In this document: one piece after another, positions 1 through 10,969 of the stretch
How positions within the stretch are numbered: the first letter of the stretch is position 1
Layout: every line of letters begins with the position of its first letter
From: Topomyia yanbarensis
Lineage: Eukaryota > Arthropoda > Insecta > Diptera > Culicidae
Length of the DNA: 64,000 nucleotides
Direction of reading: 5' to 3'
NCBI RefSeq assembly: GCF_030247195.1
Contig: NC_080672.1
Coordinates: 10,168,001-10,232,000 of the forward strand
Position numbers and translations under genes: made by a program
The notes under the pieces: model-generated
Databases searched by the model: none
Told to the model about the DNA's origin: nothing
What the model saw: the letters and a program-made list of their open reading frames with translations, nothing else

Positions 1-31
1 ATTTTGCTAATCATATTTCATTTTATTACAG

Positions 32-127
32 ATCAAACCATGAAGAATGAATTGTTCGACAACGAGTCTATCAACACTAACATCTACGACGACGATGACG
101 ATCTCACATCGGAAAGTTTCTGTTCTG
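32..127 (+). CDS. Penultimate coding exon of an unidentified host gene (predicted)
   Basis: A pyrimidine-rich tract ending in ttacag at 26-31 is a good splice acceptor, and gtaaga at 128-133 is a good donor. In the frame that reads ATG at 40 the exon gives an acidic stretch with five consecutive aspartates and then TSESFCS. The exon ends in phase 1. Joined to the acceptor at 481 it reads straight on into the next exon and a stop. The window starts inside this gene, so its true start and identity are not visible. I do not recognise the protein. Splice signals and phase are seen directly; that this is a real transcript is inference. Confidence 0.5.
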
Positions 128-480
128 GTAAGATATTTTTCTCTGTTTAGGTACGGTTTCATCGAGAATGATTGCACTTAAAGAGTTCAAGATGAAATGT
201 GTTTCTTGACACAATAACAGGAAGACAACCGCAATTTGTCTAATCTGTGAAAGGCTAGTTTTTACTGCGCTGTGCAGTTTGAAGGGTTTAGCACTTCTTT
301 TGGGGGAAAAGGACATTGATGAATAATTAAGACGGTCGTTTTTCTTTTGTGATGTTTCAGAGTAGGGATACAGCAGTTGTCATGATTTACGAACTTTTGG
401 TGAGTGAGTGAGCTATGCAAATTTTATCTCGTACATTGTGTTTTTGAATAATTACTATGTTGCTTCCTGGTCTTTGGCAG
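128..480 (+). other. Predicted intron
   Basis: AT-rich sequence bounded by gtaaga at 128 and a pyrimidine-rich tract ending in tttggcag at 480. It contains in-frame stops in the flanking exon frame and nothing else I recognise. Length 353 bp. Confidence 0.45.
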
Positions 481-554
481 AACAGTTTACCTTTTCGCCT
501 GAAGAACAATACTTACCCCCAAAGGTCTCATGGGGTCGGCCAAGGAAAGATTGA
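481..554 (+). CDS. Terminal coding exon of the same host gene, AT-hook-like C terminus (predicted)
   Basis: After the acceptor at 480 the frame set by the upstream exon (1 nt carried over plus aa) gives EQFTFSPEEQYLPPKVSWGRPRKD and then TGA at 552-554. The basic GRPRK at the end matches the core of an AT-hook, a minor-groove DNA-binding motif. With the acidic patch in the preceding exon this suggests a nuclear protein, which is inference. The two exons are phase compatible. The 3' untranslated region would follow; an AATAAA at 1297-1302 is one possible polyadenylation signal. A reading frame on the opposite strand over 586-870 is discussed under rejected items. Confidence 0.5.
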
Positions 555-1390
555 GATACGTTTGAAGAACGTTTGGGGGTTTTTCTCAAGGATAGGTGTA
601 GTTTCTTCCCGTCCTGGTCGGTTCACTTGATTTATGTGGCATTCCTTCTTCAAGAGAGCATCCGTCGTTCTTATCGTATCCGTTTCTGAAACTATTCCCT
701 CGAGTGCGACCTTGCACGCTCCCTCTAATGTGCATGCAACCCTCATCGCAGCAACTGTCGTCTCCTTTATTTGGATAATGGTTCCCCTTACCACAGTGTT
801 TAGGCTGCTTCGTACAAAGACAATACTCCGACCCCGTTACGCTAAATAGAAAATCCGTACCGTTCATCAAATATTAACACCACAGTCACCAAAGACGAAC
901 AATGATTGGAAAAGGGAATGATGAATAATACAAAGGTGATTTTCAGTGTAAACACCCAACTTTTACGCTTCTCCGGGGGAGGTCAAAATAAAAACCAAGA
1001 ATCACTTTCAATGTGGTTCGTTTAGTTACATGGCCTAGTATGTACATTGGTATGCACCAAAAATCCCAAATTGAATGAAGATATGAATAATTTAGAACGA
1101 CTATAAAAATAAAAAAACAATCACGATTCAACAAAAGGTGAGCCTTCGCAAACCGCTCGTAGTTTCTTAATCGGTATCGTCATTCATGGTGACTTTGTAC
1201 CCAGTGACGAAAAGTTCGCATTCAACACGTGCTGTACGCAGCGATATGGAAGCATGTTTCGATCGAATACATCATTTAAAACACGAATGCATATTTAATA
1301 AATAATGTATCCCAGGTGCGCTGTTTTGATGCTAGGCACATAAAGCATTTTCTGCGTCGAGAAATAGGATTGGCGCTCATATAGTTGAGG
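555..1390. other. Possible 3' UTR of the host gene, then unassigned sequence
   Basis: No convincing coding region. AATAAA motifs occur near 1107 and at 1297-1302 and could end the host transcript. Short open frames on both strands here show no recognisable domain. Confidence 0.3.
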
Positions 1391-1430
1391 CGTGTGTTTT
1401 TTTTAGAGAGCATTAAAAAAATTTCAAGAA

Positions 1431-1478
1431 AGCCCTGAGACGGGAAAAAATGTACAAAAACCCAAATGTCTCAGGGAA
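1431..1478 (-). repeat. Stem-loop in the R1-like 3' UTR
   Basis: ccctgagac and gtctcaggg are perfect 9-bp inverted arms about 30 bp apart, shortly before the A-rich 3' end of the R1-like element. It may be an element-specific RNA structure near the target-primed transcription start; function is inferred only from position. Confidence 0.5.
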
Positions 1479-1613
1479 CGGGTTTGGGCTGCTAACACCC
1501 GACGCACTATAAACCACTGCTCTTGCCCAGAACCTGATTCCTACCCTGATTCAGCTCCACGACTCGGCTCCCTTGTGCCAGTTAGCACGGCACCTTACTC
1601 GTTGAGCTTCGTT

Positions 1614-1858
1614 GAATCTAGCCTACTCAACGGGCCAGCCAGTAGGTGCTGAGGTCTATCCGGCGATTCCGGGTGGAGCGTAGCTTCCGGTTCACCAGTG
1701 TCCCAACGACCCACTGCTAGCTGTGCGCGTGGTCTACTCGGTCTAATCCTCGACGGTGGATCTAGCCTACTCGTGATCTACCCGTTAGAGTGTCGAGGTC
1801 GGTCCGGCGATTCCGGTTAAGCTTGACGTCTAGTTCACAGGCGCCCCGACGACTCAAA
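1614..1858 (-). repeat. Two-copy imperfect direct repeat in the R1-like 3' UTR
   Basis: Segments at 1614-1714 and 1758-1858 share atctagcctactc, the block around tccggcgattccgg, and a caccagtgtccc / cacaggcgcccc block in the same order and orientation, with a period near 144 bp. Internal 3' UTR duplication is seen in some R1-clade families. Confidence 0.6.
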
Positions 1859-1873
1859 CTCGTCACGTACTAC

Positions 1874-2532
1874 TCAACTGGTCCCCGGCGATATACCTAG
1901 TCTACACAGTCGGAGAGTTCCCCGGAGGCGAAATTTCTCTCGAAACCTGGCTTCTTGTTGGTCCCTTTGCCACTTCTTCTGCAGCTCGGAGAGTATGCTC
2001 GTAACCACTCTGTTGACAGCGTCCCAGGTATACTCGTCGTGGCACATCTCTTCGACGATATTGTCCACTGTCATACCAGATATACCCCTAGGAACTTCTT
2101 CGAACCTAGGGCATTCGAAGACCACGTGTTCCGGTGTCTCCTGCACAGTCGCACACTCCGGGCAAAGGGGTGACGAAGGATGTCCAAACCGATGCAAGTA
2201 CTTCCGGAAGCATCCGTGCCCGGACAAAACTGCGTCAAATGGAAGTTCACTTCTTCATGCTTGTTATGCACCCAAACCGATACATTTGGGATGAGTCGGT
2301 GGGTCCACCTTCCATTCTCCGCGTTGTCCCACTCCTGCTGCCATTTAGCCAACGAGTCCGCTCGGATCAGTCTCCTTGCGTTACGTACATTTCTACGCTG
2401 GTAGCATTCCACGTCCTCCGCCAGGGTGATGCAGATGGGGATCATCCCGGCAATAACGCATACTGCATCCGACAATATTGTTCTGTTGGCACTCGCGACT
2501 CGTACGGCCATCAGCCAGAATGTCCTGTTCAT
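1874..2532 (-). pseudogene. R1-clade ORF2 C terminus with CCHC motif, frameshifted
   Basis: Two overlapping frames continue the same element. The frame at 2532-2071 has the post-RT segment with RTILSDAVCVIAGMIPICI and WQQEWDNAENGRWTHRLIPNVSVWV. The frame at 2227-1874 has the HGCFRKYLHRFGH segment followed by C-x2-C-x10-H-x4-C, the C-terminal zinc motif of R1/I-type elements. A frameshift near 2240-2260 separates them. The stop near 1874 is the likely natural ORF2 end, after which the repeat-bearing 3' UTR begins. Confidence 0.75.
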
Positions 2533-2555
2533 GTTTTCACGGTTCCGCTTGGTTT

Positions 2556-3215
2556 TCAGCGCAGCACCCCAGGCAGGAACCCCATATCGGAGTATCGATG
2601 ACGAAACAGTAGATAGTAGACGTGTCGTCGATTATCACTCCCAATTGCTTCAGTGCACGCTTCGATGCAATCGTGCTCTCCGACGTCGATCTGCATCCGC
2701 TGAACCGCTTTGCAGTTGCTGACCAACAACACCTCCGTCTTGTGGTGGGCTATTTGCAGCTTGACCCCGTTCATCCAGCTCTTGATCGCGTCTATTGTCT
2801 CCGTCACCGACACCCCCACTTCTTCAAGTGTCTCACCCGTCACCGTTAGTGATACATCGTCCGCGAAACCCACGATTTTCACTTTCCTGGGCAACCGCAG
2901 TGCTAGGACTCCATCGTACATCCCGTTCCAAAGAATTGGACCGAGAATGGAGCCCTGAGGAACGCCCGCTGTGACTCGCATTGATTTCAGCCCTTCGCTC
3001 GTCTCGTACAGCAGCACTCTGCTCTGAAAGTTCAAGATCTGGCATAGATAGTCAGGAACTCTCATTCTGTGCAATGCTGCAGCGATGGCTTCCCAGCAGC
3101 CACTATTAAATCCATTCTTCACATCTATCGTGACCACCGCGCAGTATCGATCTCCTTTTCGCTTCTGTTTAGATACCTTCTCGGCACTCTCGAGTACTGT
3201 CCGAATTGCATCCAC
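2556..3215 (-). pseudogene. R1-clade reverse transcriptase palm fragment
   Basis: This is the longest open piece of the R1-like ORF2 remnant, 219 codons. It contains the palm segments TIDVKNGFNSG (motif A region, catalytic Asp present), VTAGVPQGSILGP (motif B) and VGFADDVSLTV (motif C, both Asp present). The C-terminal 30 residues drift into non-homologous sequence, which indicates a frameshift near 2640. No start codon or upstream finger domain remains in frame. The residues needed for polymerisation survive, but the protein cannot be made as a functional unit. Confidence 0.8.
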
Positions 3216-4372
3216 TGACGATGCTCCTTTGCGGAATCCGACCTGAGCAGCACCGCATGTTGATTAGCAGTTTCTACAACAAAACTTGTGGAAGAGAAGC
3301 GTACATAAACCATCATTCAATTGATTTAATAACTGAAAAAGTGCACCAGCAAAAGTTTATGGTTATGCAACAAACTGCGGCCATTACATATTACAAGTGT
3401 TGCTTGGGGAACTGCATCTTGGACGCTCACGAGCTCGCCTTCCGCGAATTTTGTCAACCTGCTAAAAATAATCCTTTCCAGGAGTTTTCCGAGTGTATCC
3501 AGCAGGCATATGGGCCTGTACGATGACGGATCACCCGGTGGCTTCCCTGGCTTCGGCAGCAGCACCAGCTTCTGGACCTTTCACATTTCGGGGAAGTTGC
3601 CTACATTTAGACTCTTCTGCAGCACCCACCTGAACATGTCCGGATATGCCAGGATCGCCGCTTTCAGCACCAGGTTTGGTATTCCACCCGGACCGGGGGC
3701 TTTTTTGATTTCAGGCGCTTCGATGCTTCTGCGAGCTCGTCATTAGCCACTTGCCGATCGTCTGTGTTTGCTCCTTCTTCTGCGCCGTACGGTGTTGGTG
3801 ACCAGACAGTTGGATCGTGCTTCGGGAAAAGACCCTCGACGATTATCTTCAGCTTAGTCGGGCACATTTCGGCAGGCGTCGTGGAGCCCTTCATTTTCGC
3901 CATCACGACTCGATATGCGTTGCCCCAGGGATTGGCGTCTACCTCTCGGCACAGCTCCTTGTGGCAATCTGACTTGCCAAGTCTGATCTCCCGTTTTAAA
4001 GCGCATCCACGTTCTCGGTCCCGCCGTTCGGCCAAGTAACTTAGCGAAGAGGTCTTTGTTAATACTGTTATCTTTGTCCATACTGCAGCAGGGTTCCGTT
4101 GACCGGTACGGTAGCGAATCGCCTGATGGTCACTATGCGTATACGTTTCGCATACTCTCGCATAGGCTTCCGACCGATCAACTGCTCGGTTAACTGCTCC
4201 TGCATTAGGCTGAACTGCTCTACTGTCCACCTTGGAGGAGCGTAACAGCTACACACGAAAACGCCGTTGATTTTGGCGATCACGAAGCCCTCATATGAGC
4301 GTTCTACCACTTCTTGAAAATCTGCTCATAACTTGTGTCACAGCCGTTTCTGATCTATCCGCCATTATAATG

Positions 4373-4970
4373 GAATGTCTTTAACAAAGTTTTTTTTTAT
4401 TTTGATTATAGAGGCTTTAACCTTAGGGGGTTTCGGTTTTTTTTCTGGATAGAAAAAGTTATAACCTGTATGTACGGGGCTGGGAATCGAACCCAGGCGA
4501 GCTGCATACAATGCTGGACAACTACTCTATGCCCGATTCATCCACTAAAATTGTTTGAAATAGCATTTTCGAAAACTTTACTGAAGACATTAAATCTCGA
4601 ACTAAATTTGTTAGACAAGTAAATTTGTTATGATTGTTTTATTAGATGAGGTGCTACTTTACGTTGCAATATTCTTCAAAGATACTAATCATCCAAAGTT
4701 GACAGTTTCGAAATAATGTGATCGTGACCGTTAAAATTGTTTCTGAGCATTAAATTTACATTTCTTCAATATTACTCCCAACTCCAGAATAAGTCCTCGT
4801 ATAGAAAAATTTATTACACCATTCAATCCAACACTGAATTATACACCATTACTAGCCATTAAGTAGAAGCATTTTGAAATTTTTATTATATGCAATCTTG
4901 CTTAGAGGCTATTTATATAATTGATAATACAAAAAAATTAAATACCCATAAAACCGATCCTGACCTGCTA
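4373..4970. repeat. Dispersed repeat copy 1, interrupted by a SINE
   Basis: The blocks gtctttaacaaag (before the SINE), ttgtttgaaatagcatttt, gaaaacttt, gaagacattaa, and later ttacaccattcaat and tatacaccatta, recur in the same order at about 12985-13330. The order and spacing show two diverged copies of one dispersed family. The SINE at 4385-4546 sits exactly between the first two blocks, which are contiguous in the other copy. Confidence 0.6.
4385..4546 (-). repeat. tRNA-derived SINE, copy 1
   Basis: On the - strand it starts cgggcatagagtag and carries a B-box-like ggttcgattcccagcc 40-55 bp in. A body and an A-rich end near 4385 follow. Two relatives are at 10510-10678 and 42865-43007. Pol III transcription is expected from the family type. 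It interrupts a dispersed repeat. No clean target duplication is visible. Confidence 0.7.
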
Positions 4971-6125
4971 AAGACAAACGAAAAACGTCATCTTTTTCTT
5001 CTACTTTCCGAAATATTATTGTCTCAGTGTGAATAAACTGAGTTTTTGTCTCAACTCTCAGAAAAATACATTTTCAAAAAATATGAAACCAGCATGAGCC
5101 TAAGCTAATCGTAAAGTATCAACTAAATCCATTGGTATGTATATTCGAAAATCGAAATTAATCACATCAGTGGCGTAGCCAGAAATTTGGTTTGGGGGAG
5201 GGGGGTTGATGAAAATTGTTGATTTGCTGAATATGCTGAAATTTAATGAGTTTCATCAGTTATTGAAAATTCAGAAACATAAATAGTCGAACAGATGCCA
5301 TTCCAGTCTACAAGCAAGGAGAACCAAAACGAAATGTTCAAACCATAGATTATTTCCTTGTACAATATGTCAACGAAGTTAAAGAATGTAAGCTTCTAAA
5401 GAGGGACAAATTTTCGAAAACTTTCTCAACATTCCACATCACTTAATTTCGAAATCATCAACCTTGATGGTTTAAAAACTCAAAAAAACAGCGCATATTT
5501 CGATATACACATTCCAGTGATTAATTATCCTAGAAATAATTGTGGAAAATTATCTCTTCAAAAATGGTAAGTAACTTGGAGCCTTCAGCAAGGTTGTTCA
5601 TTTGTTTATTTGTTGTACCGTCACCAGGGCCGCAGAGAGAAAATACGGGCCCGGGGGGGTCCAACGTACGGGCCCCCACCAATGTGTATTGCCTGAGTAC
5701 AAAAAAGTCAATGTTTGAAATCCATTGGAGTTCACTGATATTATGTATAGTACACTGAAATTTTATATTTATGTACCATTTTTTTGCTCTAGTTGTTTGT
5801 AGTGCCAATGAAGGAAAAAAACGTAGAGTTTTTTATACTTTGGGAGTTTTTAATACCTCTTCGACAGTTTTGGTGACTTTTAAAAGCGCCATTTTTGTTA
5901 ATAGTATTTATAAAAGTAAGGAAATGGCAAGATTAAAGATGTAGTTATCACAAAAATTAAAAATATCTAAACGGCGATCAACGGCAAAAGGTAAAAAACA
6001 ATAGGAAAACTAAATATTAAAAGAATGTACAAAAGAGCTAAAAACAACAAAATCAACCAAATAAACAAATTAATGTCAATTGTTAAAAAATGTTTAATCG
6101 AGAAAAACCAAAGCAAACAATAAAA

Positions 6126-6285
6126 TTTCACCATTTGTTCAATAATGTTCGACTTTTTTAATCTTCGCCATTTGTTTTTCTAGTTTCCTGCTTTCCTTTA
6201 TTTCCTTTATCAATTGAAAGCAGGAAACTAGAAAAACAAATGGCGAAGATTAAAAAAATCGAACATTATTGAACAAATGGTGAAA
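6126..6285. repeat. Long near-perfect hairpin, 70-bp arms
   Basis: 6126-6195 and 6216-6285 are inverse complements with one visible mismatch and a 20-bp loop. The sequence is AT-rich but not simple repeat (it contains ttcgccatttgtttttctag). It may be a foldback insertion or a palindromic duplication inside the inner hAT-like element. Confidence 0.85.
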
Positions 6286-6500
6286 ATAGTAAAAAATCGA
6301 TAAGAATGTTGGAATTTTTTTTAGAATCAATGAAAATGAATAAAAACTACTAAAAAGAATAATAATATAGAAAACATTAATATAAAAAATGCATAAAACT
6401 GAAAAACTCGATAAATCAAGAATAATAAAATTTATTTAACATATTTAAAGCAATAGAAAAAATAAATAAAACGCTAAGAATGCATAAAACTAGAGGAGTA

Positions 6501-7344
6501 GGGGAACACGGGGCTATTCGGACCTACTTAAGCAAATCGCCCTTTTAGGTGGATAGATGTGAAAAAAGTTACCGGTCAAAAGTTCTAATTGTTAGTTTGA
6601 AACGTCAGCTACATTTTGGTGCCATAAAAGGTTCATTTTCACCACTCAATGGCAGCGCTAGTCGACGATTTGCAAACCTCTACGTTTTTTCATCCTTTTA
6701 CAATGTAGGGGTAATTCGGACCTCCCTACGGGGCAATTCAGACCATCATTTTTCTTTATTTTTTTTTACAATGGAATTAAGTTTACCTGTGAATTAGATA
6801 CAAGAGACACTCCTTAAGAAGCAAAAAAAATTGCTTTACAAAAACTTAATCTGGTATGTCACAACTGTCTATTGGCAGCCCATGTATTTCTTTGCTGTGG
6901 CGTGTGCAATGGTATGCGCAGCCGCAAGCCGCTGAACGGTGATTGACGGAATAGGGGGTCCGAATAGCCCCGTACGTTCATATCGCACAAAAGTGGTGAG
7001 CGTCTCGAAAATATCTGTGTTTTCACCCAAACAAAAATTATTCCATAAAATAGGAGCCTCAAGCTTTCCAAAACACTTATTTTTATTTTTTATTTTTTCA
7101 CTTTTATTTGCAGCTTTAATCACGGTTTTTCCATTATAATGATTTTTGTTTTGAGAATGACAAAACAACGAAACACGTTGCATCTCCTTTCTACAACGAA
7201 CAAAGAATCAACTTCAACTGTCAAAATTAATGTTTCAGAACAGCGGTGCCACGAATATATACGATAGTCTGATAGTCTTGCTATTTTCTGAGAAATCGAG
7301 GGGGTCCGAATTACCCCCACTGTCTTAATAATCCCGGGTCCCCC
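6501..7344. mobile_element. pogo/Tc1-like non-autonomous element, TA target
   Basis: The left end ggggaacacggg and inverse right end gggggacccggg are flanked by TA on both sides (6499-6500, 7345-7346). Four internal blocks in both orientations carry the motif ggtccgaatagcccc or a close variant (6515-6525, 6706-6745, 6950-6975, 7300-7315). The open frames show no transposase domain. A fragment of the same family is at 42565-42604. Confidence 0.65.
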
Positions 7345-7346
7345 TA

Positions 7347-8800
7347 TAAATAAAAGACAAGAATAAAATAACTATAGAGAAATTAAAAAAAATGGACGAA
7401 CTAGAAAATTTTGAAAAACTGGAAAATTGAAATGATAAAAAGACGAAAAGTAAAGGAAATTGAAAGTATTGAACAAAAACGGAGCAAACAGACAAAATGG
7501 AAAACAAAAAAAAGTAGAAAAAAGCCAACGTGGTATACTATAGAAACACAAAAACACGAAAAAAATTAATAAAATGGATATTATTTAAAGAATAAAAAAA
7601 CCACGAGAAATGAAATTTGAAATAAATTCAAACAACGAACTAAATGTAAAATTAAGAAAAAGTGAGCATAGTGATAAGAAAATAAATCAAATGGTTTTTT
7701 AGGAAAATAAAGAAAAATCCAATGTTAACGTATAGGAAGATGTCAATAGAAGAAGTACTTTCCAAGTAGGTTAAATGGAAAACATGAGAAAATAGGAAAT
7801 AGAAAAAGGCTATGGCAAGAAAAAAATATAGTAAATAGACAAATTCTAAAAATTAGATGAAGTGACAAGAGAAATAATTACAAAAGCAGGGTATTAAAAT
7901 ATGAAACAATAAGAAAAAAAATAAAGAATGCAGAATTTTCTCGAAAAATTGCGAATAAAGTTAAATAACAGAGAAAAAACTATAAATTAAAGTAAGTGAT
8001 AGTGATAGCAATAGAAAAAAAGCAAAAGTAAGGAACGTTAAAAGATGGATGAAATAAAAGTATGCAAATAGATAAAAAAGGCAGAATCTTACAATTGTAG
8101 AAATACAAATACAATCCACAACTTGAAAAAATAGATCAATGAAATTTTAACAAAATAAAAACGTAAATGTAGGAAAAAAATGAAAAAAAATCAGTAAGAT
8201 GGATCAAATTTCAAATAAGGGTTGTGGTTGGATTTTACGCTATGCTGGTTTCGAAAACATTCAAAATCCTACAAAAACATAAATTATTCTTTTATTTGTG
8301 TTGGTGTGTTAGCACTCCTTAAAATATTTTACAAGAATGTTTTCTAGAAATAGTTCAAAAATAATAATAAAATCGTTACGTTCAGGAAGCGACGTTCAAA
8401 ATCTCACGCTCACTCCTCCAAAACGAAAAGATTTTGTATGCGGATTTAACTTGCTACAGTAGTTAGCTAATCCTGCTAACTAGTAGATTTAGTTTAATAA
8501 CAGAGTTAAATTATCTCTTCGAAATCAATCAAACACAATTTAGCAATTTAGTTGAACGTATGCTTCTTAGAATCATTGGCAGCTGCAGGATTGTGAACTG
8601 AGAGATCTTCTCTTAATGCTCCATGACATATAAAATTCAAAACAAAACTATTAACACTATACTCGTCACGACAGGGGCTTGTTGTGTACGCAATTTGCTG
8701 TTATAATGAAAATGTCGATAAAAGGCCGTATTTGAAAGAATTGCAAAACGTATTTATTTTTTCCATCCCTGGCCTCTTTGCTAGGGGGAATTGGTGCTGG
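7347..8800. other. A-rich low-complexity filler inside the inner hAT-like element
   Basis: Strongly A-biased + strand with runs such as gaaaaaaat, no long open frame and no domain. Around 8215-8760 the composition becomes more mixed, but I see no gene. Confidence 0.5.
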
Positions 8801-8814
8801 AAAAACTCACAATG

Positions 8815-9425
8815 TTGAAAACTACATATGAAAGTCGCTAGTAAACTGCCTGGCTAAAGTTCTGGAAAGGTTTGTACCACATACTCAAGCGCCTTCGAAA
8901 CGCCAACCGGTGTACCTCAAGGAAGTCACTTAGGGCAACTTATCTTTCTCTTGTTTATCAATGATCTCTGCATCCGCAAAAGATCCGGAAAACTACACAC
9001 CTAGAAAAAATAGTGTAACTTTACGTCTCTTGACCATGACATATACGAGCATCAAAAATGACTTAGTTTTACGTTTGATTTTAATTTTACATGACGTTTA
9101 ATTTCGTAAATCATGTAATTTTACTCCACATACAGCGTTTGTTCTGAATGGTAGGAAGTGTAATTTTATGTCATTGCGCATGTAAAGTATATGTTTTATG
9201 TAAAATTAAATGGAACACGGTAATGTTCTGTCATTTCGTAAATTACGGTTTGTTGAATTGTATCATGTTTGCAATTACGTCAACGATAAAATTCAGATTT
9301 TTTTGGTGTGTACTCTACGCTGATGATCTGAATATCTTTCGTTCAATTTCCTCAGGACTCGATTTTACTGTGCTCCAACATGATATAGCCAATATAGAGG
9401 AATGGTGCTAGATGAACGGCACACG
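8815..9425 (+). pseudogene. Jockey-clade reverse transcriptase fragment, split by a MITE
   Basis: Before the insertion the + strand reads TPTGVPQGSHLGQLIFLLFINDLC (palm motif B region). After it the frame reads YADDLNIFRS (motif C) and then a segment ending IEEWC, a stop and MNGT. Both catalytic aspartates are present. Removing 8995-9311 plus one copy of the ACT duplication joins the two parts in frame. No endonuclease or 3' part is recognisable nearby, so this is a short relic. Confidence 0.8.
8995..9311. mobile_element. 317-bp MITE inserted in the RT fragment
   Basis: The ends acacacctagaaaaaat and inverse acacaccaaaaaaatct form an imperfect terminal inverted repeat. ACT flanks both sides (8992-8994, 9312-9314), and excision restores the RT reading frame exactly. 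The internal sequence has recurrent taattttac-like words. Superfamily not assigned. Confidence 0.7.
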
Positions 9426-10500
9426 CCCTACGTCATTTGAGTATGACCCTTTTACAAAAATGTTTCGGTATAATCTCGTGTCGGAATATGATTTTTATAG
9501 ATTGTGTATCAATGAATGGCAAACCAAATATATTAAATTTTAAATTTAAATTTTTGGATTAATTTCGAATTCTTTTGGTATATCAAGAGTTTTCGATGAC
9601 TCATTTGACCAATTGAGCTCTCAAATAGAGGTAGGGTTACCGCCTCTAGTGGTACTTTGACCAGCGGAATTTTACTGAGCAGGGGATAGACTTCAAGAGA
9701 CACATGGGTATGCGTTGAAATCAATTAGAATTTCGAATTAAAGTGATCACTCGACAGAATTTTGGAGCGCTTCTATTGCTTTTTATTGTATGAAACGCTT
9801 AAAAACAATTAAATATGCATTGTTTTATTTCTTATGTAGCTCGTAGCACTAGCAGGAAAAATATCTTATTTTCTTCACATTGACCGTAGAGTGTAATGTT
9901 TTGGTAAAGCACTCCCTCTTTCTGTGCCGTTCACATTTAGTTGCATGTTTTTGCATTTGTTTATAGTTTTGTTGATTTAGTTGGATGTAGTGATTGGTTT
10001 TCTCGGATATTCACAAAGAATCCAAAAGCACCAGCCACTCTCGCTGTGAAGGATAACCCGAGCTTTGCTCTGTACCTCAATAAACAAACACGCGGTGTGA
10101 AATCACACTTCAGTTTCTTTCGAGAATCTTTGTGAGGAGCATTAATCCATTGAAGCGAAAGTTCAATGGGGTAAAGTAAACCCAAATGGCTCTTTTAAAA
10201 TATTTGTCAACGCCAAGAGGGGCCCTCCTTAACAATTAGGGCCTGCACACAAAATTACAAAATAATCCAATGGATTCTTCCGGGCGAATTCGGATTTACC
10301 TGAACGAAGGAATTCGCCTCCGGAAACCGGCGTGGCAACCCTAAGCAGGGTTTTTTTCTTTCAATAATTACTTTCAATACTAATCCAACGCTTTCGAAGA
10401 TTGTAAATTTAATAAATCAAAAAAATCGATTTCAGATTGGGGAAATTTTAAGACAACCTCATGACTTCTAATCAAACCATTTAATTGTTTAACCCTTACA
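9426..10500. other. No gene seen
   Basis: AT-rich sequence inside the inner hAT-like element. The open frames over 9941-10185 overlap on both strands and have no recognisable domain. Confidence 0.4.
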
Positions 10501-10509
10501 AGTCTGATC

Positions 10510-10678
10510 ATATTTTTGTTTCGATTATAGACATTTTAACCTTAAGGTCATTCGCTTCTTCATTCAGGTTAAGAATTTTCCTATAACAAATCTCTATTCC
10601 TGTGTGCGGGGTTGGGATTCGAACCCAGGTGAGCTGCGTACATGACATTCAATGTACAAATTCCGCTATGCCCGCTCG
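10510..10678 (-). repeat. tRNA-derived SINE, copy 2, with target duplication
   Basis: On the - strand it starts cgagcgggcatagcgg, has a B-box-like gggttcgaatccc, and ends in a T-rich/A-rich tail near 10510. The 9-bp agtctgatc flanks both sides (10501-10509 and 10679-10687), fixing the boundaries and indicating retrotransposition. This is the most complete of the three SINE copies. Confidence 0.85.
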
Positions 10679-10969
10679 AGTCTGATCTTGTTTCGATACG
10701 AGAATTAGATTAGTATAAACATAGTTGATATCAAATATGCAGTAGTTTAGAATTTTCGCTATTCTAGTTATCTCATACACAAGATATTGAATTTTTAATT
10801 GTATTCTCAAATAAATTTTTGTCGAAAAAGTATTTGTCAAAATTTTAGTTTCTATTAAAAATCCGGGCCCCCTTCAAAACTCCGGGCCCGGGGGGAAACA
10901 CCCCGGTCCCCCCCCCCTCTCGGCGGCCCTGACCGTCACCAACAGACCCCTTGGCCCCAACGGTGGTTA

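Larger units (their letters stand above)
1391..4365 (-). mobile_element. Decayed R1-clade non-LTR retrotransposon, 5' truncated
   Basis: Read on the - strand, translated fragments in several frames line up in R1-clade ORF2 order. The N-terminal part of an APE-type endonuclease is at 4310-4170. Its C-terminal THSDHQAIRY segment is near 4150-4100. A reverse transcriptase starts with the PKPGKPPGDPSSYRPICLL block near 3560, and GVPQGS and FADD lie near 2950-2860. A C-terminal CCHC segment (CPECATVQETPEHVVFEC) is at 2227-1874. The catalytic middle of the endonuclease is missing, because GRKPM jumps to the SDHQ block. Roughly 140 foreign bases near 3255-3410 separate two RT segments. Frameshifts occur throughout. 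The 3' UTR runs to an A-rich end near 1391. This is a dead copy. Confidence 0.85.
5625..10931. mobile_element. Inner hAT-like element with exact 8-bp target duplication
   Basis: The terminal inverted repeat is cagggccgcagagag at the left and cagggccgccgagag (inverse of the right end), each followed by a G/C-rich block containing gggcccgg. The 8-bp sequence accgtcac flanks both ends (5617-5624 and 10932-10939), which is strong evidence for the boundaries and for a hAT-type insertion. The 5.3-kb interior has no recognisable transposase. It is AT-rich filler plus later insertions: a hairpin, a pogo-like element, a jockey RT fragment and a SINE. Confidence 0.8.

Noticed and set aside
586..870. 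Cys-containing - strand frame (and an overlapping frame at 528-794) opposite the predicted host 3' UTR
   Set aside because: No recognisable domain, a stop before the apparent gtaagt donor, and it conflicts with the better supported + strand exons.
4440..4546. tRNA gene
   Set aside because: The B-box-like part is tRNA-like, but the A-box half and cloverleaf are degraded and a SINE body follows; it is a SINE.
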